Shown here in pieces: positions 49,879 to 58,396 of a DNA stretch of 64,000 nucleotides (its first letter is position 1; each line of letters starts with the position of its first letter). The stretch covers positions 372,001-436,000 of the forward strand of contig NZ_CP029176.1 in assembly GCF_003352165.1 (NCBI RefSeq), in the 5' to 3' direction. Source of the DNA: Acidibrevibacterium fodinaquatile (GTDB taxonomy: Bacteria > Pseudomonadota > Alphaproteobacteria > Acetobacterales > Acetobacteraceae). Both the position numbers and the translations under genes were made by a program. The notes beneath the pieces were generated by a model. That model searched no databases and had not been told where the DNA came from. It saw nothing but the letters and a program-made list of their open reading frames with translations.

Positions 49879-50706
49879 TCAGTCAGTCAGGGATACCGAG
49901 GCGTTGCCCACGGTGCCGATCGTCGTCGTGCCGAACAGCATCGAAGCCAAGCTCGCCGTCTGCAAGGTCGGGTATTCGACCGAGTAGAGCAGGTCGCGGC
50001 GATAAAGCGACGCGTTTTCCTGACGGTCGAGGGTGATGCTTTGCCGAAAACGCAGGCGCCCGACGCTGCCATCGGGAAACGGAAGAAAATAGGTCGCAGC
50101 GAGCGCGCTATCGACGGCGATCATCGCCGCATCGCGCAAGGCGGGATCGGCGCACCAGGCGATGAGGCGGAAAATCTGCTCCTGGCGGCGAACCTGGTTG
50201 AAAATCCCTTGGGTTGCGACGGTGCGCGCGATCAGGCGCTGCACACCGGGGATGGTTATCGTCGCGTTCGACAATTGCACCAAGCGATTGGCCATGATCT
50301 GGCTTGCAAGGTTGGCCGCGACATTGGCCGGTGCATCGCCGCTCTGGCAGGGATAGACGTAGGTGTTAGCGTCGGCGAGAATGCCGGCGATTTGGCCCGG
50401 GCCGGCGCTGCCGGCGAAGGTTGCGCTGTCTGCGGTCGTCGTCACCGTCAAGGTCGGCGCGACCGGCGCCGGGTTGCTCCATTTCGGCAGATAGCGGGTG
50501 GTGTTGCGCTCGCCACTATCCTCGGGAAAGACCGTGAGATTGACATAGCCGGCGGCAAGGTCGGCATCGAGCGCGTTGCTTTCCGGCCAGCCGCGATAAA
50601 GCCGCACCGGCGCGCCGCAGACGCTCGGCCCGCTCAACCCTTGCGGGTAGAGGGCGGCCATCGCGGCATTGACGAGGGCGGCTTCGACATCGGATTGATC
50701 GGCCAT
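49879..50706 (-). CDS. phage structural protein (tail completion region)
   Basis: 275 residues from ATG 50706. Sequence includes 'ALVNAAMAALYPQGLSGPSV', 'CGAPVRLYRGWPESNALDAD' and 'VYPCQSGDAPANVAANLASQ'. It recalls proteins at the head-tail or tail terminator position of alphaproteobacterial prophages. Its place between the connector genes and the sheath supports a tail terminator. The ATG overlaps the upstream stop by one base. Confidence 0.6.
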   Translation of the reverse strand: MADQSDVEAALVNAAMAALYPQGLSGPSVCGAPVRLYRGWPESNALDADLAAGYVNLTVFPEDSGERNTTRYLPKWSNPAPVAPTLTVTTTADSATFAGSAGPGQIAGILADANTYVYPCQSGDAPANVAANLASQIMANRLVQLSNATITIPGVQRLIARTVATQGIFNQVRRQEQIFRLIAWCADPALRDAAMIAVDSALAATYFLPFPDGSVGRLRFRQSITLDRQENASLYRRDLLYSVEYPTLQTASLASMLFGTTTIGTVGNASVSLTD

Positions 50707-51362
50707 CAGCTTGCCACCTGCCGGACCACGAGACGCCAACCAAGCTCAGAAAGTTCGGCGCTGCTGACAACGAAATTACGGCCGAGATCGTCCTCGACCA
50801 AATCCTCGACGCGCGGGACGATGCCGGGCAAGCTCGGCAGCAGAAGCGTGAAGGCGGTCAGACGCACATCGGCAGGAAGATCGCCGGCGTAACGCGCGCC
50901 GCCGCCATTGCCGCCTTCCATCATGCTCGCCGGCCAATTGCCAAGGAGCAGGGTCGCGGCTGCGATCTCAACGCCGCCATAGGCCTGCACCCCAAAGCCG
51001 GTCGGGCCGCCCGGGCGGAGGACGGAGACGATGCGCTCGGCAAGAACCGTTACCACCGGGAGCAGCGGCGGCTGGCTCGCGATAAAGAACGTCCGCCCGG
51101 TGTCATGCTCGATGAGATAATCGCCGGGCAGCGTATAGGCGGAATCGAACACGCCATACCAGACCGGATGGCCGTAAGTATTGGCGCGGACAAAGCGCGG
51201 ATCGGTCGCGTTGAACGCCGCGCGCAGTTGCAGATAGCGGTTCGTTGCAGCACACGGATTGGTATTGCCCGCGGGGCGAAAGGCGTTATAGAGCTGCCCG
51301 GTTTTCAACGCGGCGCGTCCCATGCCACGATAAATCAAATCCTGCAAACGATCGGGGTTCAT
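50706..51362 (-). CDS. phage structural protein (head-tail region)
   Basis: 218 residues from ATG 51362 (a TTG at 51374 is an alternative). Contains 'RGMGRAALKTGQLYNAFRPA', 'NTYGHPVWYGVFDSAYTLPG' and 'DYLIEHDTGRTFFIASQPPL'. The phrase about reading a value from tool-like beta strands points to a connector or stopper protein, but I cannot name the family. It lies 4 bases after the preceding connector gene. Confidence 0.55.
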   Translation of the reverse strand: MNPDRLQDLIYRGMGRAALKTGQLYNAFRPAGNTNPCAATNRYLQLRAAFNATDPRFVRANTYGHPVWYGVFDSAYTLPGDYLIEHDTGRTFFIASQPPLLPVVTVLAERIVSVLRPGGPTGFGVQAYGGVEIAAATLLLGNWPASMMEGGNGGGARYAGDLPADVRLTAFTLLLPSLPGIVPRVEDLVEDDLGRNFVVSSAELSELGWRLVVRQVAS

Positions 51363-51366
51363 GGGA

Positions 51367-51768
51367 TCAGACAATCAGCGCGATGCCGCCGTAAGAAAGT
51401 GCGGGGCCAGGGGGAAGCCCGAGAAAGCCGCAAAGACGCCGCCGCCAATCATCGAACAATTCCTCGCGCTGATGGACTTCTTCGCTATTATGCGTCCACA
51501 CCGCGGCACTCGCGGTATCGAGATTGCCGCCAGCGGCAGGAATCGCCACCTCGAGCGGATAAAGCTGCGCGAGATAAACCGAGCGCACAACCGCATATTC
51601 CGCCGGCGCGAGATTGTTCATGCGGTATTCCAGTGTGCCGTAGGCTTGGAAAAACCGCCAGCTTTGAAAGCCCGCAGCCCCGGCGCCATAGGCCGGATAG
51701 CCGCAAAAACGCCGGATATCGGTTTTTTCGGCGTCCGTGAACGGCAGCGTCAAGGGGCTTGCGGACAT
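51367..51768 (-). CDS. head-tail connector-like protein
   Basis: 133 residues. Helical sequence 'PFTDAEKTDIRRFCGYPAYG' and 'YRMNNLAPAEYAVVRSVYLA' looks like the first connector after the capsid gene (gp6-like). The C-terminus is 'LGLPPGPALSYGGIALIV'. It follows the decoration-like gene by 2 bases. Role inferred from position. Confidence 0.6.
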   Translation of the reverse strand: MSASPLTLPFTDAEKTDIRRFCGYPAYGAGAAGFQSWRFFQAYGTLEYRMNNLAPAEYAVVRSVYLAQLYPLEVAIPAAGGNLDTASAAVWTHNSEEVHQREELFDDWRRRLCGFLGLPPGPALSYGGIALIV

Positions 51769-51770
51769 GA

Positions 51771-52079
51771 TCAGTAAACCGTTCCCTGGCCACGCGAGAA
51801 ATAGAGATTGCCGCTTCCCGAGGCCAACACCGCGGCGACGGTTTTAGCAAACTCGCCCGCATGGATCAGCATCCGGCTGCCCGGCGGGATCGGCACATCG
51901 GCGCTGGTCGCGGTCACACTGTTATCCATCCCAAAGCGGATGAAAGCGAGCGCGGCGCTCGCGTTATAGACCAAAACCGCCTCGCCCGAACCGGCCAGCG
52001 CGATCGCGGTGGAGGTGGTGCCGGCGGCGAGCGTTGCCGTCGCCGACACCATCAGCGGTTGCGTCGATCCAATCGCCAT
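51771..52079 (-). CDS. small capsid-associated protein (decoration-like)
   Basis: 102 residues from ATG 52079, 5 bases after the capsid stop. Beta-rich with 'GSGEAVLVYNASAALAFIRF', 'GMDNSVTATSADVPIPPGSR' and 'MLIHAGEFAKTVAAVLASGS'. Position and fold pattern fit a decoration or head-completion protein. A longer upstream frame exists but would lie inside the capsid gene. Confidence 0.65.
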   Translation of the reverse strand: MAIGSTQPLMVSATATLAAGTTSTAIALAGSGEAVLVYNASAALAFIRFGMDNSVTATSADVPIPPGSRMLIHAGEFAKTVAAVLASGSGNLYFSRGQGTVY

Positions 52080-52084
52080 CGTCG

Positions 52085-53407
52085 TCAGCCCACATGCTCG
52101 ATCATGACCGCGCGCTTGAACGCGGCGTTGGTCGCGGTCGGGATGGTGGTCGGGTTGGTGGTGACGTCGGTCGGGGCGCAGAAGCCGCCGATCCAATACC
52201 AGGATTGCGCGATGATCTGCTGCAGGCGATCGATCGGCTCGCGGGTCACCATGGCGACGCCGTCGATGATGCTGATGATCGCATCGCGCGGCGCGACATC
52301 CTCTTCCGCCATGCCGGCATAATCGCCTTCAATCAGCGCGCCCTGGCCGCAAACGATCGGGCGGCGGATATAAAGCCCGGGCAGGCCCGGCGCCGGCTGG
52401 ACATAGGCTTCCGTGGTCGGAACGAAGCGAAGACCAAGGAAGGGGCTTACGAGTTCGCCGCGGCGGAAGGTCTCGGTGTCATAGCCCATGGTGAAGAGCT
52501 GCTTGAAATCGGGATCGGCGAAGAGCTGGCGCGCCGAGACCGGATCGAGATGGCAGTGATAGACGCCGCCGAGATCGGGGACGTTATTGAGGCGGAGCTT
52601 CGCGACGGCATCAAGGAGATTCGCCATCGTCAGCGTGTTGGTCGCCTGCAATTGCGAGGTGTTGGTGGCGCCGCCCGGGCGGATGATGACGGACGCATTC
52701 GCCGCCTGCACGGTGCTGCCGGACGCGCCATCGCCGATCGAAACATTGCTCGAGAAGGTCAGCTCGCCCGACAAGCCGCCCGGCGTGGTCGACGTGCTCG
52801 TCGCATCGACGGCAACGCCGATCAGGGTATAGACATCGGCGCCGACGGTGACGGTGAGGGTATTGCTCGCGCTTACCGCGGTCGGCACGCCATTCACCCA
52901 GACATACTGAAAGCCACGCACATCATCGACGGCGATCGTCGCGGCCGGCGCGCTGAGGCCGGTGGTGACGCGGGTATTGCCGCCGAAATAGGCGGAAAAA
53001 AGCTGATTGCGGGCCAGCTCGTCGAGCGAGCGCCGCGCCTGCTCGCCATTGATCGAGGCGTTGAGCATGAATTGGGAGGCGATGCCGACGCGGCTCGTCA
53101 CCATGTTGAGGTCGGTGGTGGCGCCGTAGAGATTGATCGAGAGGGTGTATTGCTCGATGTTGAAATACTGCGGCGTGAGCCCGTTATCGAGATTGGTGTT
53201 GGTCGCCGGCGCAAGCGGTGTGGTGACCGAGGGCTTGAGGCCGGCGCGGGTCTTGGTCAGGGTTTCGCCGATCCCGACGGCGAAGACCTCACGATCGGCG
53301 ATGTCGCGATAGCCGAGCTTGGAATGGAGTGCCGATTCGAATTCGCGCTCGAGATAGCCCTGCTGGATGATGGGCTGCAACGCCGCGGGGAAATTATTGA
53401 TACCCAT
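52085..53407 (-). CDS. major capsid protein (HK97-like fold)
   Basis: 440 residues: 'LQPIIQQGYLEREFESALHS' N-arm, 'YDTETFRRGELVSPFLGLRF' and 'YIRRPIVCGQGALIEGDYAG', with a central inserted domain of Thr/Ser-rich beta strands (about 150-270). This is the size and layout of HK97-type capsid proteins. No head protease gene is present and the N-terminus is short, so the protein probably assembles without a cleaved delta domain. The putative scaffold gene lies 97 bases upstream. Confidence 0.82.
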   Translation of the reverse strand: MGINNFPAALQPIIQQGYLEREFESALHSKLGYRDIADREVFAVGIGETLTKTRAGLKPSVTTPLAPATNTNLDNGLTPQYFNIEQYTLSINLYGATTDLNMVTSRVGIASQFMLNASINGEQARRSLDELARNQLFSAYFGGNTRVTTGLSAPAATIAVDDVRGFQYVWVNGVPTAVSASNTLTVTVGADVYTLIGVAVDATSTSTTPGGLSGELTFSSNVSIGDGASGSTVQAANASVIIRPGGATNTSQLQATNTLTMANLLDAVAKLRLNNVPDLGGVYHCHLDPVSARQLFADPDFKQLFTMGYDTETFRRGELVSPFLGLRFVPTTEAYVQPAPGLPGLYIRRPIVCGQGALIEGDYAGMAEEDVAPRDAIISIIDGVAMVTREPIDRLQQIIAQSWYWIGGFCAPTDVTTNPTTIPTATNAAFKRAVMIEHVG

Positions 53408-53504
53408 GGGAGATCCTCTGTTTGGGGGATGGTCGGGAAGGTCAGGTCAAAGGCACCGCCCCCGGAGGGATCGGGCGGTTCGTGCCGACGGAGTTCGTCG
53501 CTTT

Positions 53505-53909
53505 TTATCGGCGCCGCAGCATCTCGGCGCGGGCGGCGCGATATTCGGCAGCGGTCATTTCGCTCGCGTGCTTTTGGCGCGGCGGCTCGGCGTGCGGCGG
53601 GGTTGCCCGCGACGACGACGAATGAGCAGCGAAGAGCCAGGGCTTTTCGCGTTTGAGTTTCGTCATCAGCGCGCCCGCGCCCTCGACCTCGCCTTTGTCA
53701 TCGAGTTTGACGGCAGTAGGCTCGATGAGTTTCAAGCCGTCGAGGTCGATCATCCCCGCCTTGATCGCTTCGGCCTTGAGTTCGGCGCGGATGATGCGCG
53801 CGCGCGCGGCCTCGGTCACTTCCTGCAATTGCCGCGTCAAGGCGGCGGTTTCGGCGCGCAACTCCTCGAGTGTTGGTTCCGGCAAAGACGGGTCGCTGGC
53901 TTCGGTCAT
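53505..53909 (-). CDS. putative scaffolding protein
   Basis: 134 residues, mostly helical and charged ('TLEELRAETAALTRQLQEVT', 'EAARARIIRAELKAEAIKAG') with a Pro/Ser-rich tail and a basic end ('MTAAEYRAARAEMLRRR'). The motif 'GMIDLDGLKLI' is common in capsid-assembly scaffolds that stand between portal and capsid genes. The start overlaps the portal stop by four bases. Good match in position; function inferred. Confidence 0.7.
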   Translation of the reverse strand: MTEASDPSLPEPTLEELRAETAALTRQLQEVTEAARARIIRAELKAEAIKAGMIDLDGLKLIEPTAVKLDDKGEVEGAGALMTKLKREKPWLFAAHSSSSRATPPHAEPPRQKHASEMTAAEYRAARAEMLRRR

Positions 53910-55315
53910 GCTTCTCCTTCCGCGACCGCGATGGTCGCGATCTCGTTGCCGATATTGGCGATGTCATAGGTGCTGGCGACGGATTTCAGTGCGCTTTCGC
54001 GCGACAAAAGTCCGGCTTCGGTCAGCGTGGTGAGCGCTTGCGCATCTTTCAGCCGGTCATCGGCCGATGCCGGATACCAGCGCGGCCAGGTGAGGCTGAG
54101 GCTGGCCTCGGGGTCAAGCGGTGGCAGTTCCGCGCCGCGGACGATGAGCGGATAATGCTGGCTTGCCCGCAGCACCATCCGCGCGAGCGCGAGCAACGCC
54201 CCTTCGCCATAGGAAATCCTGAGATTATCGGCGAGCCAAATCAGTCCCTGGTTCATCATTTCCAAAGCGCGGCCGGAGGTGGGGGCGGCGAAGCGCTGCG
54301 CATCGGCACGGTTGCCATGAATGCTTTCGAGGGCGAGTTCGCGGAGCGTGCGCACATAATCGATCACCGCAGCAGACGCGGTGCCGCCGATTTCGAGCAG
54401 CCTTGCGTCGCCCTTTTCGGAAACCACCAGAGCATTAGCAGCACCTTTGATGATCTGATTGTCAGAGGTCGCCGGCTCCTTGATCAGCAGCGTCGGATCG
54501 GAGCTATATTTGAGGCCGCGCCCGGCTTGCGAAAGCTGGTAATCGATCTCGATCGCGGTCTCGACAGCGGCGCGAAAGGTGCTGGCGCCGTCGCGCATAT
54601 CGCCGGTCGCTGAGGGGCCGGGAAGGTTCTTGACCCATACAATGGGAACGAAGCCGAGCCCGTGGCGGACACTGCGCGCGTGATCGATGCGCGGCGTCTC
54701 GTCGCTTGCGATCGGCCACGGCGCGAACCACCACTCCCATTCCGCGTCCCAGCGCCGCTGAAACCAGTATTGCCCAGTCGGATCAGGGACTTCATAGCCT
54801 TGATCGAGGAGATTGCCGCCCGAGACCTTGAATTTCTCGGTGACGGAGGCAAGCGTATCGGGAGCCTCGGCCTCCCAGCGCGGCGTGAGATACATCGTCT
54901 CCAGTGTTTGAAAAAACACCCGTCCCCGCAAAACGCGCATCAGTATGGCGACCGAGCCGACCGAGCCGCGCAAGCAAGCATCGATCATCACCTCGTTGAG
55001 TTTGGCCTCGCGGAGAATGGCGCCGAGCGCATCGCGTACTGCCGGGTCCGGCGAGTCGAGCGCTGGAAAATGGCCTTCGCTGAAGACCAGGGCGACTGAA
55101 TCCTCAACCACCAGTCGGCAAAGATTATACCGCACCGAGGGTCGGCGCTGGCGGAGCGGGATATACTCGCCGCCGGGGCTTCGTTCGTCATAAAACTCAT
55201 AGGGTAAGACGTCATAGAGCGTGCCATCGAGAACCCGGCGCAGGATGTCGAGCTTGCGTGTCCGCGCCGGATAGTCGGGGTCCATGGGGATCAGGCTTGC
55301 GAGTGTGTCGAACAT
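53906..55315 (-). CDS. portal protein
   Basis: 469 residues from ATG 55315; an upstream extension of 66 residues lies within the terminase frame and is not used. 'KLDILRRVLDGTLYDVLPYE', 'VRYNLCRLVVEDSVALVFSE', 'LREAKLNEVMIDACLRGSVG' and 'AVETAIEIDYQLSQAGRGLK' show the portal layout of crown, wing and stem helices. It should form the dodecameric DNA gate. It starts 4 bases after the terminase stop. Confidence 0.83.
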   Translation of the reverse strand: MFDTLASLIPMDPDYPARTRKLDILRRVLDGTLYDVLPYEFYDERSPGGEYIPLRQRRPSVRYNLCRLVVEDSVALVFSEGHFPALDSPDPAVRDALGAILREAKLNEVMIDACLRGSVGSVAILMRVLRGRVFFQTLETMYLTPRWEAEAPDTLASVTEKFKVSGGNLLDQGYEVPDPTGQYWFQRRWDAEWEWWFAPWPIASDETPRIDHARSVRHGLGFVPIVWVKNLPGPSATGDMRDGASTFRAAVETAIEIDYQLSQAGRGLKYSSDPTLLIKEPATSDNQIIKGAANALVVSEKGDARLLEIGGTASAAVIDYVRTLRELALESIHGNRADAQRFAAPTSGRALEMMNQGLIWLADNLRISYGEGALLALARMVLRASQHYPLIVRGAELPPLDPEASLSLTWPRWYPASADDRLKDAQALTTLTEAGLLSRESALKSVASTYDIANIGNEIATIAVAEGEA

Positions 55316-55319
55316 GCCT

Positions 55320-56744
55320 CTACCGCGAAAGAAGCGGCAGATTGACCTGCCGTGTCGCTTGGGGGGCGGCGCTGAGATGGGCGAAGGCGCGCGACAGCGC
55401 ATCCACCTGATCATCCTTGCTGCCGGCGGGAAAGTCGCGCAGTTCCTCGAGGAGCGCGCGCGTGAACGGGGCTTTGACGATGGCGAGATTGCCGCACGCG
55501 GCTTGGCTTGCAACCGGGCTCGCGCGTGTCACCTTGGCGCCGCTTTCGGGTCCGGAGACGATGTGATAGCCGGCGAGTTTACGTGTCAGATAAAGAACCT
55601 GGGCGCGCCCGGCCTGGCCGGGATCCTGCGGCAGCAGAATGGTGGTCTCGCGCCCGTCGCGCTCGGCGCAGGCAAGGATCGCCTGCTCGACCTCGTGCGG
55701 GCCGCCGCGGAGACGCACAATGTCATCAACGATGAAGCGCCCGGCCTCGTCTTTCAGAAGCCGCAACCCGACCGTCCAATCCGGATCGAAGCCCGGGCGG
55801 GCGATGCTGGCGGCGAGATCCCAGGCGCGCACCCGCGCAAGCGGGCGCGGCGCTGCGTCCAAGAGCGTGATCGCATCTGTGCGAAACAACAATCCCTCCG
55901 GCGGGCGTGGCCGCTGTTGATAGAGAGCGGCCCAAGCGCGCTCGCCGATGATCCGGCGTTTGCGGGCTAATGCCTCATGAGTTTCCCATTCCGGCCAGAG
56001 CGGCGCGCCGGCTTCGCGGCCGAGCGGATCATCGGTTTCGGCGAGGGCTGGCAAGCGCAAGACCCGCCAGCGATCGCCGCCGGCGGCTTGCTCGGCGAGA
56101 AGGCGCCCACCGAGATCATCCTCATGCCAACGCGTCATGATCAGCACGACGCGGCCGCCGGGTTTCAGGCGCGAGATCAGATCGCTCTGATACCATTGCC
56201 AAAGATGCGCGCGCGCGGCAGCCGAATCGGCTTCCGCTTGCGATTTGACGGGATCGTCGATGAGCACGAGGTCGGCGCGTCGGCCGGTGATCGGCCCGCG
56301 CACGCCGACCGCGTAATAAGTGCCGCCGGCGCGCGTCGTCCAGTTGGCCGCGGCGCGGGCATCGGGCGCGAGCGCGATCCCGAGGCGGCGATGATGCTCG
56401 GCGACGAGATTGCGCGCCCGCCTTCCGAAATGGCTCGCGAGCGAGGCGGTATGGCACGCCGCGATGACGTTGGAGTGCGGTGCCTGGGTGAACCACCAGG
56501 CGGGAAAGATCACGCTGGCGTAAGTGGATTTTGCCGAGCCCGGCGGCAGCAGCAGCATCAACCGATCGTTTTCGCCGCGCGCTAAGGCCTCGAGTTCAGC
56601 GATGATCAGCCGATGATGCGCCGCCGGGCGATGGCGTTCGGGCGCTAGCGCCAGCATCGCCCAGGCCTGCAAAGAGGTCCGCACCGAACGGCGCAGCGCC
56701 GCTTCCGTGAGCAAGGGCTGCGATTTCGCGTTCGAGATCGGCAT
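55320..56744 (-). CDS. terminase large subunit
   Basis: 474 residues from ATG 56744; ATG 56660 is an alternative. ATPase: 'LMLLLPPGSAKSTYASVIFP' (Walker A variant P-P-G-S-A-K-S-T) and 'RADLVLIDDPVKSQAEADSA' (Walker B). The RNase H-like nuclease starts at 'VRAWDLAASIARPGFDPDWT' and ends with 'DFPAGSKDDQVDALSRAFAH' (last acidic pair). All needed motifs are present, so DNA packaging could work. The 5' end overlaps the small-subunit gene by 149 (or 65) bases. Confidence 0.92.
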   Translation of the reverse strand: MPISNAKSQPLLTEAALRRSVRTSLQAWAMLALAPERHRPAAHHRLIIAELEALARGENDRLMLLLPPGSAKSTYASVIFPAWWFTQAPHSNVIAACHTASLASHFGRRARNLVAEHHRRLGIALAPDARAAANWTTRAGGTYYAVGVRGPITGRRADLVLIDDPVKSQAEADSAAARAHLWQWYQSDLISRLKPGGRVVLIMTRWHEDDLGGRLLAEQAAGGDRWRVLRLPALAETDDPLGREAGAPLWPEWETHEALARKRRIIGERAWAALYQQRPRPPEGLLFRTDAITLLDAAPRPLARVRAWDLAASIARPGFDPDWTVGLRLLKDEAGRFIVDDIVRLRGGPHEVEQAILACAERDGRETTILLPQDPGQAGRAQVLYLTRKLAGYHIVSGPESGAKVTRASPVASQAACGNLAIVKAPFTRALLEELRDFPAGSKDDQVDALSRAFAHLSAAPQATRQVNLPLLSR

Positions 56745-56958
56745 CGTCGAGGGCAGGGGCGGCGTCCTTCGCGCGCGCCCCGCGGCGCTCGGCGGGAACC
56801 GGGGCGCGGCGGGGGTGAAGATAGGGGGCGGCGGCGCGGGCGAGTTCGGCGGCGCCGTCGGCGTCACCCTCCTGCCATTTCGCGCGCATCACCGCGAGCA
56901 GGATGTCGAGCGGGGAGAGGCCGTCGCTCGGCGGGACGTCTGGGGTGGGGGCGGGCAT
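56596..56958 (-). CDS. putative terminase small subunit
   Basis: 120 residues. 'LSPLDILLAVMRAKWQEGDA' and 'DGAAELARAAAPYLHPRRAP' match a sentence seen in small terminase subunits of alphaproteobacterial phages. The C-terminal half overlaps the terminase large gene in another frame. It is the first gene of the phage block. No helix-turn-helix is evident, so DNA recognition is uncertain. Confidence 0.65.
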   Translation of the reverse strand: MPAPTPDVPPSDGLSPLDILLAVMRAKWQEGDADGAAELARAAAPYLHPRRAPVPAERRGARAKDAAPALDDADLEREIAALAHGSGAAPFGADLFAGLGDAGASARTPSPGGASSADHR

Positions 56959-57008
56959 TCTGGCGTTCCGGGGGCGGGCGGCGTGCGTGGTGGCGCCCGC
57001 CCGACATA

Positions 57009-57023
57009 GTTAGTCATGCTAAC
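57009..57023. promoter_or_regulatory. palindrome in the promoter region of the phage structural operon
   Basis: GTTAG - TCATG - CTAAC, a 5-base inverted repeat with 5-base spacer, 51 bases upstream of the first phage gene (terminase small subunit) and 158 bases upstream of the divergent binding-protein gene. It could be an operator for either direction. Found by eye; short enough to occur by chance. Confidence 0.3.
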
Positions 57024-57181
57024 GGGGCTTATACGTCAAACCGGGGCGCGTGGGCAAGCGTTTTTTTTGAAAAATCGCGCGACCCGCCGGCGCGGGCGGA
57101 AATTCGTTCCTTTTGCCGCGAGGTTTCGCTATAGCAAAGGGGTTGCAAAGGTCCATGAGACCAAAAAATGGGGAGGAAAAG

Positions 57182-58396
57182 ATGAAACTCACCCGCCGCA
57201 CGTTGCTCCGCGCGGCCGGCGCCGCGATCCCGTTCGCCGCCGCGCCGGCGCGTGCCGAGAGCAAGAACGTCATTCGCATCGGTGTGCTCACCGACATGTC
57301 CGGCCCCTATCGCGATGTCACCGGGCCAACCTCGGTCGCCTGCGCCCGCCAGGCGGTGGAGGATTTCGCCGGCCAGGGATTTGCCGTCGAGATTCTCGTC
57401 GGCGATCACCAGAACAAACCCGATATCGGCGCGACCATCGCCCGCCAATGGTTCGATCGCGATGGCGTCGACATGATCACCGACGTGCCGACCTCCTCGG
57501 TCGCGCTCGCGGTCAACACCATTTGCCGCGAAAAGAACAAAGCCTATGTCAACACCGGCGCCGGCACCGATGATCTCACCGGCAAGCAATGCACGCCGGT
57601 CACCGTCCATTGGGGCTATGACGTGTTCATGGTCTCGGCCTCGTCGGGCCGCGCGATTTACCGCGCCGGCGGCGATAGCTGGTATTTCATCACCGCCGAT
57701 TATGTTTTCGGCCAGCAGCTCGCGCGCGATGCGAGCGATGTCGTCACCAAACTCGGTGGCAAGGTCTTGGGCAATGCGGTTTATCCCTTTCCTGGGGTGA
57801 CGGATTTTTCGTCCTTTCTGGTGCGCGCCAAGGCGAGTGGCGCGAAGGTGATCGGCTTTGCCAATGCCGGCGATGATACCGTCAATTGCGTGAAACAAGC
57901 GAAGGAGTTCGGCATCACCCGAGACGGCACGCGCCTTGCGGCTTTGGTGTTTTCGGTGACCGGCGTGCATGGCCTCGGGCTCGAGATCGGCCAAGGTCTG
58001 CTGCTCACCGAGAGTTTTTACTGGGATCTGAATGACCGCACCCGCGCCTTCACCCGCCGCGTGCTGCCCAAAACCAACGGCAATTACCCGAACGATGTCC
58101 ACGCCGCGTGTTATGCGGGAACGCTCCATTACCTGAAATCGGTCGCGGCCCTCGGCGTCGCCCGCGCCCGCGATGGCGCTGCCGTCATCGCGCATATGAA
58201 AGAAAACACCGCCGATGACGACGCGTTCGGCCAAACCCGCATCCGCGCCGATGGCCGCGCCATGGTGACGCCCTATTTGTTCGAGGTGAAATCGCCAGCC
58301 GAGAGCAAAGGTGGTTGGGATTACTACAAACTCGTCGCAACCACCCCGCCGATGGACGCAGCGCCGCCCGTTACTGACTGCAAATTCGCCGGGTAA
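57182..58396 (+). CDS. ABC transporter substrate-binding protein, branched-chain amino acid/urea type
   Basis: 404 residues from ATG 57182 with GGGGAGG upstream. A twin-arginine-like signal ('RRTLLRAAGAAIPFAAAPARA') is followed by the Peripla_BP_6 fold: 'IRIGVLTDMSGPYRDVTGPT' at the first strand, 'FITADYVFGQQLARDASDVV' and 'VHAACYAGTLHYLKSV'. It would bind an amino acid or related small organic compound in the periplasm. No permease or ATPase gene is adjacent, so it must work with partners encoded elsewhere. Confidence 0.88.
   Translation: MKLTRRTLLRAAGAAIPFAAAPARAESKNVIRIGVLTDMSGPYRDVTGPTSVACARQAVEDFAGQGFAVEILVGDHQNKPDIGATIARQWFDRDGVDMITDVPTSSVALAVNTICREKNKAYVNTGAGTDDLTGKQCTPVTVHWGYDVFMVSASSGRAIYRAGGDSWYFITADYVFGQQLARDASDVVTKLGGKVLGNAVYPFPGVTDFSSFLVRAKASGAKVIGFANAGDDTVNCVKQAKEFGITRDGTRLAALVFSVTGVHGLGLEIGQGLLLTESFYWDLNDRTRAFTRRVLPKTNGNYPNDVHAACYAGTLHYLKSVAALGVARARDGAAVIAHMKENTADDDAFGQTRIRADGRAMVTPYLFEVKSPAESKGGWDYYKLVATTPPMDAAPPVTDCKFAG

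Noticed and set aside
29599-56958. Interpretation as a tailocin (R-type bacteriocin)
   Set aside because: Terminase, portal, scaffold and capsid genes are all present and look intact, so a headless particle is unlikely.
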